A stretch of DNA of 64,000 nucleotides from Trichloromonas sp034002365 (GTDB lineage: Bacteria > Desulfobacterota > Desulfuromonadia > Desulfuromonadales > Trichloromonadaceae): assembly GCA_034002365.1 (NCBI GenBank), contig JAVFAR010000001.1, positions 1 to 64,000 on the forward strand. Reading direction: 5' to 3'. Below, one piece after another: positions 8,931 through 17,800 of this stretch. A model generated the notes under the pieces. It searched no databases and was not told where the DNA came from. It saw only the letters and a program-made list of their open reading frames with translations. Numbering within the stretch: the first letter of the stretch is position 1; every line of letters begins with the position of its first letter. Position numbers and translations under genes: made by a program.

Positions 8931-9997
8931 GGCGTCACGGTCACCCGCAGATTGTCCGGCCACTGGGCTTGCGGGTCGATCAGCACATAAGCCATCCCCG
9001 GCAGGCCGGTCTTGACCTGGGTGATGTATTTTTTCAGCAGCTCGACGGGAATCTGGGCGCGCACCCTGAACATGAGCTTTTCCCGCTCGCTGGCCGTTTC
9101 CACCGTTTTCGGGGTGAACTGGGCGACATCGGAAATAAAGGAGATCTGGGCGGGGATCACATGCTGGGGGGCGGCATCGAGAACCAGCCGGACTTCGCTT
9201 CCCAGGGCGATCCGTCCGGCGGCGGCGGTGGGCAGAAAGAAGGTCATGTAGACATCGCTCAGATCGACCAGGCTGAGAACCCGGCCGCCGGCACCGAGAA
9301 CCTCGCCGGGATGGGCGATGCGGTACTGTACGCGCCCGTCCCGAGGGGATTTGAGGGTGCAGTCGTCGAGATCCGCCTGAATGCGTTCGATCGTCGCCTG
9401 GGCCGCTTCGATGGTCGACTGGGCGCCGATGACCTGGGCTTCGGCCGTGGCGATGGCGGCTTCGGCGGCGGAAACCTGGGCGCGGGCCAAGGCGATGGCG
9501 GCTTCGGCGCTGAGCACCCGGCTCGCGTCGTCCTGGGCCGTTTGCCGGGAGATGGCCCCTTCGGCAACCAGCGCCGCCGAACGCCGGGCATGGTTGCGGG
9601 CGTTGTCGAGATCGGCCTGGCGCTGCTTGACGTAGGCGAGGGCCGCCGCTTTTTCACTGTGACGCTGGGCCAGTTGGCTTTGCGCCGTGGCCACGGAACT
9701 GTGGGCTTGCCGCAGCTGGGCCTCGGCCTGGCGCAATTGCGCGGAAAGCGCTTCGGTGTCCATCACCGCCAGCACCTGGCCGGCGGTGACGAAATCCCCC
9801 TCGCGCACCAGCACATCCCCGACCCGTCCGGGAAGTTTGGTGGCGATATCGATCTCCACCGCCTCGATGCGGCCGTTGCCGCTGACAAGCCCGGCGGGTT
9901 CATCCTTCTGGCTGTATTTCCATACCGCGCCCGCCGCGACCGCGACCAGAATCAGCAGAAAGCCGTTGCCGAACAACCATTTTTTTGCAGGCATCAT
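8927..9997 (-). CDS. HlyD/EmrA-type membrane fusion protein (YhiI-like)
   Basis: Periplasmic adaptor of 356 aa. An N-terminal transmembrane anchor (about residues 7-26) is followed by a lipoyl/barrel-sandwich half motif (KLPGRVGDVLVREGDFV), a long Ala/Gln/Glu-rich coiled-coil hairpin (about 80-200), the second lipoyl half (SPRDGRVQYR) and a beta-barrel domain. It would bridge the RbbA/YhhJ exporter to an outer-membrane channel, plausibly the OprM-like protein encoded 26 bases upstream. Its stop overlaps the rbbA start by 4 bases, indicating tight coupling. Confidence 0.9.
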   Translation of the reverse strand: MMPAKKWLFGNGFLLILVAVAAGAVWKYSQKDEPAGLVSGNGRIEAVEIDIATKLPGRVGDVLVREGDFVTAGQVLAVMDTEALSAQLRQAEAQLRQAHSSVATAQSQLAQRHSEKAAALAYVKQRQADLDNARNHARRSAALVAEGAISRQTAQDDASRVLSAEAAIALARAQVSAAEAAIATAEAQVIGAQSTIEAAQATIERIQADLDDCTLKSPRDGRVQYRIAHPGEVLGAGGRVLSLVDLSDVYMTFFLPTAAAGRIALGSEVRLVLDAAPQHVIPAQISFISDVAQFTPKTVETASEREKLMFRVRAQIPVELLKKYITQVKTGLPGMAYVLIDPQAQWPDNLRVTVTP

Positions 9998-10023
9998 GGA
10001 AAAAGCCTTTTAAAGAAAAGGAG

Positions 10024-11436
10024 TTACTTCGATCCCCCGCCGAGCACCTTGTAGAGGTTGACCTGGCTGGCGAGGTCGGCCAGTTCGATGTTGATCAGGT
10101 TCTGCTGGGCGCCGTAAAGGGCGCGCTGGGCGTCGAGAACCTGAAGGAAGCTGTCGATCCCCTTATCGAAACGGGTCTCCGAAAGGCGATAGGTTTCCGT
10201 GGTCGCTTCGACCAGCGCCTGCTGGGCCTGGAGCTGTTCGTCGATGGTTCCCCGCCGGGCGAGGGTGTCGGCGACTTCGCGGAAGGCCGTCTGAATGGCG
10301 CCTTCGTATTGATTGATGAGAATGTCGCGGTCGATCTCGGCCGTTTCGAGCTGGGCCTGAAGACGCCCGGCGGTGAAAATCGGGATGTCGATGCGCGGGG
10401 TGAAGGCCCAGGCGCGGGCGTCGCTGGTGAAGAGATCGGACAGTTCGGTGCTGGCGAAGCCGCCGCTGGCGGTCAGCGAGATGCGCGGATAGAAGGCGGC
10501 GCGGGCGGCGCCGATATTGGCATTGGCCCCTTTCAGGCGATGTTCCGCGGCAAGAATGTCCGGGCGCTGCAACAGCACCTCCGAAGGCATGCCGGCGGAC
10601 AGGGGGCTCAGGGTCACGGCCGCCTTGAGCGGAGACGGCGGCAGCAGCGTCTCGGGAAATTCGCCGCCGGTGAGCAGGCGCAGGGCGTTTTCATCCTCGG
10701 CGATCAGCGAGGTGAAGCGGGCAATGTCGACTTTCGTCCCTTCGACGCTGGTCTGCGCCTGGCGCACTTCCAGAGCGCTGGCGACGCCCAGGTCGAAGCG
10801 GCGCTGGGTCAGATCATAGGTGGCCTGATGGCTGGCGAGGGTTTCCCGGGACAGGGCCTGGCGTTCGCGATCGGCGGCCAGATTCAGATAAGCGTTGGCG
10901 ACTTCGCCGATCAGGGCGATGTGGGCGGCGCGGCGGGCTTCTTCAGTGGAGAAGTAAGCCTCCAGCGCCTGCTCCTTGAGGGAACGGATGCGGCCGAAAA
11001 AGTCGAGCTCCCAGGAAGCCAGTCCCAGGTTGACCCCGTACTGCTCGTAATGCATGACCCGCCCGAAGCCGGTCACATCCGGTTGCCGTTGCCGGTTAAA
11101 ACTGCCGCCGGCGCCGATCTCGGGGAAGAGTTCGCTGCGCCGGATGCGATACTGGGCGCGGGCCCGCTCGACATTGAGGGCGGCGACGCGCAGGTCGCGG
11201 TTGTTTTCCAGCGCCAGTTCAATGAGTTGCTGCAGACGCTCGTCGCGGAAAAACTCCCGCCAGGGCAGTTCCGCCGCCGTCGGTCCGGCCGTGGCCTCGC
11301 CGTAGGCTTCCCCTTGCGGCCAGGCTTCGGCCACGGGGAGTTCCGGTTGTTTATAGTCGGGGGCCATGCTCACGCACCCCGCCAGAAGGAAAAAGACTCC
11401 CAGCATCAGAATAAGGTGGGTGGTAGCGCGCGTCAT
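10024..11436 (-). CDS. OprM/NodT-family outer-membrane efflux lipoprotein
   Basis: Outer-membrane channel of tripartite efflux systems, 470 aa. The signal peptide ends in the lipobox LLAGC (Cys21), so the mature protein is probably lipidated. Two OEP repeats follow, with long amphipathic helices, and the central segment RPDILAAEHRLKGANANIGAARA is diagnostic of the family (positions about 295-318). It sits one base after the RND pump gene and 26 bases before the HlyD-type gene. It may therefore serve both the RND pump and the ABC exporter, since no second channel gene lies in the operon. Confidence 0.92.
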   Translation of the reverse strand: MTRATTHLILMLGVFFLLAGCVSMAPDYKQPELPVAEAWPQGEAYGEATAGPTAAELPWREFFRDERLQQLIELALENNRDLRVAALNVERARAQYRIRRSELFPEIGAGGSFNRQRQPDVTGFGRVMHYEQYGVNLGLASWELDFFGRIRSLKEQALEAYFSTEEARRAAHIALIGEVANAYLNLAADRERQALSRETLASHQATYDLTQRRFDLGVASALEVRQAQTSVEGTKVDIARFTSLIAEDENALRLLTGGEFPETLLPPSPLKAAVTLSPLSAGMPSEVLLQRPDILAAEHRLKGANANIGAARAAFYPRISLTASGGFASTELSDLFTSDARAWAFTPRIDIPIFTAGRLQAQLETAEIDRDILINQYEGAIQTAFREVADTLARRGTIDEQLQAQQALVEATTETYRLSETRFDKGIDSFLQVLDAQRALYGAQQNLINIELADLASQVNLYKVLGGGSK

Positions 11437-11437
11437 A

Positions 11438-14400
11438 TTAATGCACCTCCAGAGGTTGGGTGGCGACCGCCGTCTTCTTTTGGCGCCCGAAGATGCGGGA
11501 AATCAGGACGAAGAAGAAGGGAATGAAGAGCAGGTCGATAAAGGTCGCTGACAACAGACCGCCGGTGACGGCGGTGCCGATGGCGTTCTGCGCCGCCGAA
11601 CCGGCCCCTTTGGTCAGGGCCAGGGGGAGCGTGCCGAAGAAGAAGGCCAGCGAGGTCATGATGACCGGACGCAGCCGGATCTTTACCGCCATGAGCGTGG
11701 CTTCCACCAGATCGTGCCCCTGATGCATCAGCTCTTTGATGAACTGGATGATGAGGATGGCGTTCTTGGTGGAGAGGCCGATGGTGGTCAACAGGCCGAT
11801 TTGCAGATAGACGTCATTGGGCAGACCGCGCAGGGTGACCGCCGTGACCGCGCCGACCAGGCCCAGGGGAAGCATCAGCAGGTTGACGAAAGGAATGGTC
11901 CAGCTCTCGTAAAGAGCGGCCACGGCGAGAAAGACGACCAGCAGGGAAATGGCGTAGAGGGCCGGGGCCTGGGCTCCGGCCAGTTTTTCCTCGTAGGAAA
12001 GGCCGGTCCACTCAAAGCCGATGCCGGGCGGGAGCTGCGCGGCCATCTTTTCCATTTCGTCCATCGCTTCGCCGGTACTTACGCCGGGCGCCGCCTGGCC
12101 CATGATCTCTACGGAAGGAATGCCGTTGTAGCGTTCCAGCCGCGGGGAACCGTACTCCCAGTGGGCGGTGGAGAAGGCCGAGAAGGGGACCATCTCCCGC
12201 TTGTTGTTCATGATGTACCAGCGGTTGATGTCTTCCGGCAACATGCGGAATTCGGGGGCGGCTTGTAAATAGACCTTTTTGACCCGACCGTTTTCGATGA
12301 AATCGTTGACGTAGGCGCTCCCCCAGGCGGTCTCCAGAACGCTGTTGATGTCGGCGAAGGAAACACCGAGGGAGCCGGCGCGGACATCGTCAACGTCGAG
12401 CTTGAACTGGGGGGAATCGTCCTGGCCGTTGGGGCGCACGGTGATCAGCTTGGGGTTCTGCATGGCCATGCCGAGAAGCTGGTTGCGGGCTTCCATCAGC
12501 TGGGCATGGCCGAGACCGGCGCGGTCTTGGAGCATGAAGTCGAAGCCGTTGGCCTGTCCCAGTTCCACCACCGCCGGCGGCGAGAAGGCGAAGACGAGAC
12601 CGTCGCGGATCTGGGAAAAGGCCGCCATCGCCCGGCCGGCGATAGCCGGCGCCCGCAGATCGGGGGTGGGCCGCAGTTCCCAATCCCTGAGCTTGACAAA
12701 GGCCAGGCCCATGTTCTGACCGCGACCGGCGAAACTGAAACCGGCCACGGTGACCAGCTCCTCGACTGTCTCGGTCTCGTTTTCGAGAAAATGCTTTTCG
12801 ATCTGTTCGATAACCTCGATGGTGCGGCTCTGAGCCGCCCCGGCGGGGAGCTGAATCTGGCAGATGATGAAGCCCTGGTCCTCGTCGGGAAGGAAAGCGG
12901 TGGGCAGACGGACGAAAAAGTAAGCCATGACCGCGACGATGGCGCCGTAGACGACCAGGTAGCGGAGCGGCTTGCCGAAAGACCGCCCGACGATCTTTTC
13001 GTATTTCCCCCGGCCGAAGTTGAAGGCCCTGTTGAACAGGCGGAAAAAGCCGCTGAACCAGCCGTTTTCATAGGCTTCGTGTCCTTTGGACACCGGTTTG
13101 AGCAAGGTGGCGCAGAGGGCCGGGGTGAGGATCAGGGCCACCGACAGCGAGAGAATCATCGCCGAGATAATGGTGATGGAGAACTGCCGGTAGATGACCC
13201 CGGTCGAGCCGCCGAAAAAAGCCATGGGCAGAAAGACGGCGGAGAGGACCGTGGCGATGCCGACCAGGGCGCCGGAAATCTGCCCCATCGATTTGACCGT
13301 GGCGTCATGGGGGGAAAGTTCCTCCTCGGACATGATCCGTTCGACGTTCTCGACGACGACGATGGCGTCGTCCACCAGCAGGCCGATGACGATGACCAGG
13401 GCGAACATGGTCAGGGTGTTGATGGAAAAGCCGGCGGCCGAAAGCACACCCATGGTCCCGAGCAGAACGACGGGGACGGCGATGGTGGGAATCAGGGTCG
13501 CCCGGATGTTCTGCAGAAAGAGGAACATGATGACAAAGACGAGGAAGACCGCCTCGATCAGGGTCCGCACCACCTCCTTGATGGAAACTTCGACGTAAGG
13601 AGTGGTGTCGTAGGGATAAACGACCTCCATGCCCGCCGGGAAGTAGCGGGAAAGCTCTTCCATCTTGCTCTTGACCCGCTCGACGGTGTCGAGGGCGTTG
13701 GCGCCGGCCGCCAGACGAATGGCCATGCCGCCGAAAGGCAGGCCTTTGTAGCGTGCGGTGATGTCGTAGTTTTCCGTCCCGATCCGCGCTTCGCCCACAT
13801 CACTGAGACGCACGGCCGAGCCGTCGGGGTTGGTGCGCAGGATGATGTCGTTGAAGTCATCGGCGGTCTGCAGCAGGGTGCGGGCGATGATGGTGGCGTT
13901 GAGCTGTTGTCCGGGCAGCGCGGGCATGCCGCCGAACTGTCCGGCGGAAACCTGGGCGTTCTGGGATTGCAGGGCCGCGATCACATCGTTGGTGGTCATG
14001 CGGTAGTTGTTCAGCTTGGTCGGATCGATCCAGATGCGCATGGAATTCTGGGAGCCGAAGACCGTGACTTCGCCGACCCCTTCCGTCCGACTGATGATGT
14101 CCTGGACGTTGGCCACCATGTAGTCGGTCAACTGGTAACGGTTCATGGAACCGTCTTCGGAAATCAGACCGACGATAACCAGAAAGTTCTTGGTCGACTT
14201 AACCACCTGAATCCCCTGTTTCTGCACGACCTGGGGGAGGAGCGGAGTGGCGAGCTGGAGTTTGTTCTGGACCTGCACCTGGGCGATGTTCGGGTCGGTA
14301 CCGGCCTTGAAGGTCAGGTTGATGGTGACCGCGCCGGCCGAGTCGCTGGTCGAGGACATGTAAATCAGGTTGTCGATGCCGTTGAGCTTCTGCTCGATCA

Positions 14401-14590
14401 CCTGGGTGACCGTATCCTGCACGGTCTGGGCCGAGGCTCCGGGATACATGGCGTTGATGCTGATCTGCGGCGGCGCGATGGGCGGATACTGGGAGACCGG
14501 TAAGGTCTTGATCGCCAGCAGACCCGCCAGCATGACCAGGATGGCGAGAACCCAGGCGAAGATCGGTCTGTCTATGAAAAACCGGGACAT
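11438..14590 (-). CDS. RND multidrug efflux pump, HAE1/AcrB family
   Basis: Inner-membrane proton-driven drug pump, 1050 aa, the usual AcrB/MexB length. It begins MSRFFIDRPIFAWVLAI, as AcrB-like pumps do. The proton-relay aspartates are present in GLLVDDAIVVVENVER (TM4), and the TM10 lysine lies in GLSTKNAILII. The two large periplasmic loops and 12-TM layout are complete, with no frameshift. AAGGAG precedes the ATG. It lies between its fusion protein (82 bases upstream) and the outer-membrane channel gene, giving the standard MFP-RND-OMF order. Substrates cannot be predicted from sequence alone. Confidence 0.96.
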   Translation of the reverse strand: MSRFFIDRPIFAWVLAILVMLAGLLAIKTLPVSQYPPIAPPQISINAMYPGASAQTVQDTVTQVIEQKLNGIDNLIYMSSTSDSAGAVTINLTFKAGTDPNIAQVQVQNKLQLATPLLPQVVQKQGIQVVKSTKNFLVIVGLISEDGSMNRYQLTDYMVANVQDIISRTEGVGEVTVFGSQNSMRIWIDPTKLNNYRMTTNDVIAALQSQNAQVSAGQFGGMPALPGQQLNATIIARTLLQTADDFNDIILRTNPDGSAVRLSDVGEARIGTENYDITARYKGLPFGGMAIRLAAGANALDTVERVKSKMEELSRYFPAGMEVVYPYDTTPYVEVSIKEVVRTLIEAVFLVFVIMFLFLQNIRATLIPTIAVPVVLLGTMGVLSAAGFSINTLTMFALVIVIGLLVDDAIVVVENVERIMSEEELSPHDATVKSMGQISGALVGIATVLSAVFLPMAFFGGSTGVIYRQFSITIISAMILSLSVALILTPALCATLLKPVSKGHEAYENGWFSGFFRLFNRAFNFGRGKYEKIVGRSFGKPLRYLVVYGAIVAVMAYFFVRLPTAFLPDEDQGFIICQIQLPAGAAQSRTIEVIEQIEKHFLENETETVEELVTVAGFSFAGRGQNMGLAFVKLRDWELRPTPDLRAPAIAGRAMAAFSQIRDGLVFAFSPPAVVELGQANGFDFMLQDRAGLGHAQLMEARNQLLGMAMQNPKLITVRPNGQDDSPQFKLDVDDVRAGSLGVSFADINSVLETAWGSAYVNDFIENGRVKKVYLQAAPEFRMLPEDINRWYIMNNKREMVPFSAFSTAHWEYGSPRLERYNGIPSVEIMGQAAPGVSTGEAMDEMEKMAAQLPPGIGFEWTGLSYEEKLAGAQAPALYAISLLVVFLAVAALYESWTIPFVNLLMLPLGLVGAVTAVTLRGLPNDVYLQIGLLTTIGLSTKNAILIIQFIKELMHQGHDLVEATLMAVKIRLRPVIMTSLAFFFGTLPLALTKGAGSAAQNAIGTAVTGGLLSATFIDLLFIPFFFVLISRIFGRQKKTAVATQPLEVH

Positions 14591-14672
14591 GGGGAAAACT
14601 CCTTGAAAATATTAAAACTAAAAGCAGAGGTCCGCGCCGTTCCGTCCTTGCTGGGAATAGGGCGGGGGGGGA

Positions 14673-15863
14673 TTATTCCTTCGCCCCGGCGGCGGGCGCC
14701 GGGGCCGCTTCCTCGGCCGGTTTCCCGAAAACATAGGTTTTCACCGGCGTGCCCGGACGGGCTTTCTGGAGGCCTTCGAGGATGATGCGGTCACCGGCGT
14801 GCAGCCCGCCGGAAACCAGCCATTGCTCACCCACCGTCCGGGCGACCTGGATGACGCGCGGCTCGACCTTCTCTTCGCCATTGATGGTCATGACCACGGC
14901 GTCCCCGGCGGGGTTGCGGTTCACCCCCCGCTGCGGCACCAGGATCGCTTCGTCGTTGACCCCCTCGGTGACGATTGCGCGCACGAACATGCCGGGAAGG
15001 AGCAGATGATCGGGATTGGGGAAGATCGCCCGCAACGTGACCGAGCCGGTGCTCTGGTCGACGGTAACTTCCGAGAATTTCAACTCCCCGGCCAGCGGGT
15101 AGGCGGTGCCGTCTTCCAGCAGCAGGTCGATCTTGGCCCGATCTCCCCCGCGCAGCAGGCCACTGTCGATGTTCCGTTTCAGATTGAGCAGTTCGGCGGT
15201 GGTCTGGACGACATCGACGTAGATGGTGTCGAGTTGCTGGATGGTTGCCAACGCCTGAGGCTGATTGGCGGTGACCAGCGCCCCGTCGGTCACGGCGGAA
15301 CGGCCGATACGCCCGGAAATCGGCGCTTTGACCGTAGTGTAATCGAGGTTGATGCGCGCCGTCTGCAGGGCCGCCTTGGCCACTTCGATCTCGGCCTCGG
15401 CCTGGCGCAGGGCGGCGCTGGTGTCGTCGTAATCCTGCTGGCTGACGGCGTTGACCTTCACCAGCTCCCGATAGCGCTCGAAGCGCTGGCGGATGGAGGT
15501 GACGTTGGCCATGGCGCGGGTCAGGGCGGCTTCGGCGCGGGCGACCTCGGCGCGATAAAGGGCGGGATCGATCTGATAGAGAACCTGCCCGGCTTTGACG
15601 TCGGTCCCTTCGGTGAAGAGCCGTTTCTGGATGATGCCGCCGACCTGCGGCCGGACCTCGGCGATCAGACGGGGGGCGGTACGCCCCGGCAGCTCGCTGG
15701 TCAGACGCACGGACTGGGGCCGCACCACCGTGATCCCAACTTCCGGTGGGGGGGGCTGGGTCGGCGCCGACGGCGCCTCCGTCTCTTTCTTACAACCGCT
15801 CAAAAGCAACAACAGGGCACAGAGCCCGGCGATCAGCAATCGGGATTTGTCATGGATTTTCAT
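14673..15863 (-). CDS. AcrA/MexA-family RND membrane fusion lipoprotein
   Basis: Periplasmic adaptor of 396 aa for the adjacent RND pump. The signal peptide ends in LLSGC (Cys24), so it is predicted to be a lipoprotein. It shows the lipoyl motif EVRPQVGGIIQKRLFTEG, the alpha-hairpin (about 100-165), the second lipoyl half with APISGRIGRS, then beta-barrel and membrane-proximal domains (LLPGMFVRA near 285). The C-terminal tail is rich in Pro, Ala and Glu. A 107-base gap separates it from the second TetR gene; I see no strong promoter there, so it is probably expressed from the upstream TetR promoter. Confidence 0.94.
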   Translation of the reverse strand: MKIHDKSRLLIAGLCALLLLLSGCKKETEAPSAPTQPPPPEVGITVVRPQSVRLTSELPGRTAPRLIAEVRPQVGGIIQKRLFTEGTDVKAGQVLYQIDPALYRAEVARAEAALTRAMANVTSIRQRFERYRELVKVNAVSQQDYDDTSAALRQAEAEIEVAKAALQTARINLDYTTVKAPISGRIGRSAVTDGALVTANQPQALATIQQLDTIYVDVVQTTAELLNLKRNIDSGLLRGGDRAKIDLLLEDGTAYPLAGELKFSEVTVDQSTGSVTLRAIFPNPDHLLLPGMFVRAIVTEGVNDEAILVPQRGVNRNPAGDAVVMTINGEEKVEPRVIQVARTVGEQWLVSGGLHAGDRIILEGLQKARPGTPVKTYVFGKPAEEAAPAPAAGAKE

Positions 15864-15970
15864 TGTGTGGTCCTTGTGAAAGGCTGCTTGCCGGTGGCGG
15901 TCCGGTAAGGTGGGAATGATGAGGGTTCAAAATCAAAGCCGAAAAAGACTACGCCCTTTTCCGGCGCCGT

Positions 15971-16543
15971 TCAAATGCGAATCGCGTCCCAGCAGGCTTC
16001 GACGGTGCGCGAGACGGTCTCCTCGTCGAGGCGGTTGAAGCCGAGAATATGGTCGCGAATAACCCCGATCAGCGGCCCGAAGATCAGGGCGGTCAGAACC
16101 GTGCGGGGGAGGATCTTGATGATCCCTTCCCGGGCGGCCTCATCGAGCAGTTCATCCACCGGCCCCCGCGTCTTTTCGTTAGAAACCAGTTCCCGGCGAT
16201 AGGCGACCCCGTAAGGGGAATTGTGAAACTGTTCCAGAAAGCTGAAATCGAAGGGGGCGGCCAGGCCGTAATGGACAAAGTAGCGGCCGATATGGAGAAA
16301 ACGCTCATGCATCGGCTCCCCCAGGGGATAGTCCTTGAGCAGGGAGTGCAACAGCCGGCCGTTCAGTTCCCGGTGCAGTTCGTTGATCAGCTCGTCCTTG
16401 CCGGTGAAGTAGCGGTAGATGGTTCCGGTAGCGATCCCGGCCTTTTCGGCGATCATGGCCATGGTCGTGCCGTGGAAGCCGTTGACGGCGATCAGTTCCT
16501 TGGTGACATGAAGAATGGTTTCCCGTTTGTTCGATGTATTCAT
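15971..16543 (-). CDS. TetR/AcrR-family transcriptional regulator (second of a tandem pair)
   Basis: DNA-binding repressor of 190 aa. The N-terminal helix-turn-helix (about residues 25-50) includes AEKAGIATGTIYRYFTGKDEL. The C-terminal ligand domain resembles that of the neighbouring TetR: both contain an (L/I)(V/I)FGP segment followed by DH, and both end in a CWD(A/G)I motif. They therefore look like tandem paralogues. The gene starts 30 bases after the stop of the first TetR, consistent with one transcript leading into the RND and ABC efflux genes. The ligand is unknown. Confidence 0.9.
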   Translation of the reverse strand: MNTSNKRETILHVTKELIAVNGFHGTTMAMIAEKAGIATGTIYRYFTGKDELINELHRELNGRLLHSLLKDYPLGEPMHERFLHIGRYFVHYGLAAPFDFSFLEQFHNSPYGVAYRRELVSNEKTRGPVDELLDEAAREGIIKILPRTVLTALIFGPLIGVIRDHILGFNRLDEETVSRTVEACWDAIRI

Positions 16544-16573
16544 GGGGGGCGTTCCTTCGTTACGATGACGTTC

Positions 16574-17143
16574 TCAGCGCTTGATGCCGTCCCAGCAGGA
16601 CTGGATGGTCAACCGCCGGATTTCTTCGTCGATGACGGCCCCCCGGTTGGCGTGATCCTTAGCCAGGGCGGTGATAGGGCCGAAAACGAGAGCTTCCAGG
16701 ACCATCAGGGGGGCCTCCTTGACAATCTGCTGCTCACGGGCCTGGATGAGCAGGTGATGAATGATATTGTTTTCTTCGATACGAAAAACTTCCCTCTCGC
16801 TGAAGGGGGAGAAGTAGTATTGTTCGATGAATTTGAATTCCCGGGGATTGTTCAGCAGAAAAAGGAGAAGTTTTTCCAGGGAGTGCAGCAGGCGCTCGCG
16901 CAGCGAGATGGAGGCGCCGACGGGTTCCCGAAGTTCCACCTCGATTCTGCCGCGCACTTCCCGGTAGAGTTCATGAATCAACTCCTCCTTGCTTTTGAAA
17001 TGGAAAAAGAGGGTGCCGCTGGCGACACCGGCCTGCTTGGCGATCTGGGTGGTGGCGGTGCCGTCGAAGCCCTGGGCGGCGAAGAGCTCCAGGGCGGCTT
17101 GCAGCAGGGCACAGCGTTTGTCTTCGGACTTACAAGAGGACAT
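16574..17143 (-). CDS. TetR/AcrR-family transcriptional regulator (first of a tandem pair)
   Basis: TetR repressor of 189 aa heading the efflux operon. The helix-turn-helix region includes AKQAGVASGTLFFHFKSKEE (about 35-54). The C-terminal half carries LVFGPITALAKDH and ends in SCWDGIKR, similar to the second TetR. The ATG is preceded by AGGAG. Directly upstream are a near-consensus promoter and a palindrome overlapping the predicted transcription start, so autoregulation is the simplest model. Confidence 0.92.
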   Translation of the reverse strand: MSSCKSEDKRCALLQAALELFAAQGFDGTATTQIAKQAGVASGTLFFHFKSKEELIHELYREVRGRIEVELREPVGASISLRERLLHSLEKLLLFLLNNPREFKFIEQYYFSPFSEREVFRIEENNIIHHLLIQAREQQIVKEAPLMVLEALVFGPITALAKDHANRGAVIDEEIRRLTIQSCWDGIKR

Positions 17144-17153
17144 GGGATTCTCC

Positions 17154-17171
17154 TGACTGACTACTCAGTCA
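17154..17171. promoter_or_regulatory. Predicted TetR operator palindrome
   Basis: TGACTGA (17154-17160) and TCAGTCA (17165-17171) form a perfect 7-bp inverted repeat around CTAC. It touches the predicted -10 hexamer and covers the likely transcription start, between promoter and ribosome-binding site of the first TetR gene. TetR operators commonly have this size and look (TGAxTGA-type half-sites). Confidence 0.65.
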
Positions 17172-17199
17172 AAATATTCCCGGGGCGTTGATCTGTCAA
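17171..17199 (-). promoter_or_regulatory. Predicted sigma-70 promoter of the TetR/efflux operon
   Basis: Minus strand: TTGACA (17199-17194), a 17-base spacer, then TATTTT (17176-17171), about 27 bases upstream of the TetR ATG. It is followed at once by the predicted operator palindrome. Confidence 0.7.
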
Positions 17200-17222
17200 T
17201 AAATTTTTTATGGAGAATGAAA

Positions 17223-17260
17223 AACGCGGGGGACTCGTCGGCTGACGAATCCCCCGCGTT
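17223..17260 (-). terminator. Rho-independent terminator of the bacteriohemerythrin gene
   Basis: The arms AACGCGGGGG (17223-17232) and CCCCCGCGTT (17251-17260) extend inward with further pairs around a GGCT loop. Read on the minus strand the stem is followed by TTTT. It lies 32 bases beyond the hemerythrin stop and isolates that gene from the TetR operon. Confidence 0.85.
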
Positions 17261-17291
17261 CGGGTCGGATCGATGATGAATGAATCCGTTT

Positions 17292-17699
17292 TTACTTCAT
17301 CCCTTGGGCACGCAGGAAGGGAGAGTATTTCATGTCCGTTCCGGAAATATGGTTGATCAGCCAGCTTTTCAGGAAGCTGCCTACCTTGACCGACATGGAG
17401 GCCTGTCCGCTCTTGAACTGGGTCTGCAAGTCGATCACCTGTTTGGTCAGGCTGTCGTGTTCCTGCTTGTGCGCCGCCAGGCCGGGGTAGTTGTAGGTCT
17501 TCATGTATCGTTCTTCGGTGGCAAAATGGCCGGCGGTATATTTAATCATCTCGTCCAGGATCTTACCGAGGGCCTCGTTCCCCTGACCGGCCTTCATGGC
17601 GTCATAAAGCTCGTTGAGCATCGCCACCAGCTTCTGGTGCTGGGAGTCAATTTCCCGGATGCCGACACTGAAGCGGTCTTCCCACTTGAAAAAAGCCAT
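17292..17699 (-). CDS. Bacteriohemerythrin
   Basis: Single-domain, non-haem di-iron oxygen-binding protein of 135 aa, cytoplasmic. The iron ligands are recognisable: DSQHQKL, HFATEERYM, HKQEH and the C-terminal WLINHISGTD, as in the DcrH/McHr-type bacterial hemerythrins. The start MAFFKW is chosen because AAAGGAG lies 8 bases before it; an ATG six codons upstream would overlap that Shine-Dalgarno. The gene is monocistronic, with a strong terminator after it. Likely roles are oxygen sensing, storage or scavenging, sensible for an anaerobe that meets oxygen. Confidence 0.93.
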   Translation of the reverse strand: MAFFKWEDRFSVGIREIDSQHQKLVAMLNELYDAMKAGQGNEALGKILDEMIKYTAGHFATEERYMKTYNYPGLAAHKQEHDSLTKQVIDLQTQFKSGQASMSVKVGSFLKSWLINHISGTDMKYSPFLRAQGMK

Positions 17700-17800
17700 C
17701 TCGAATTCTCCTTTCATTACCGATGGATGGTTTCCGTGAACGGAAGGGTTGAGATTCCACCCTTCTCAATGTATGACGATATCGGTAACCAATGCAGGAT

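Noticed and set aside
12506..14503. 665-aa plus-strand open frame
   Set aside because: Antisense to the RND pump; Asp/Gly/His-rich composition is the usual complement of high-GC coding sequence.
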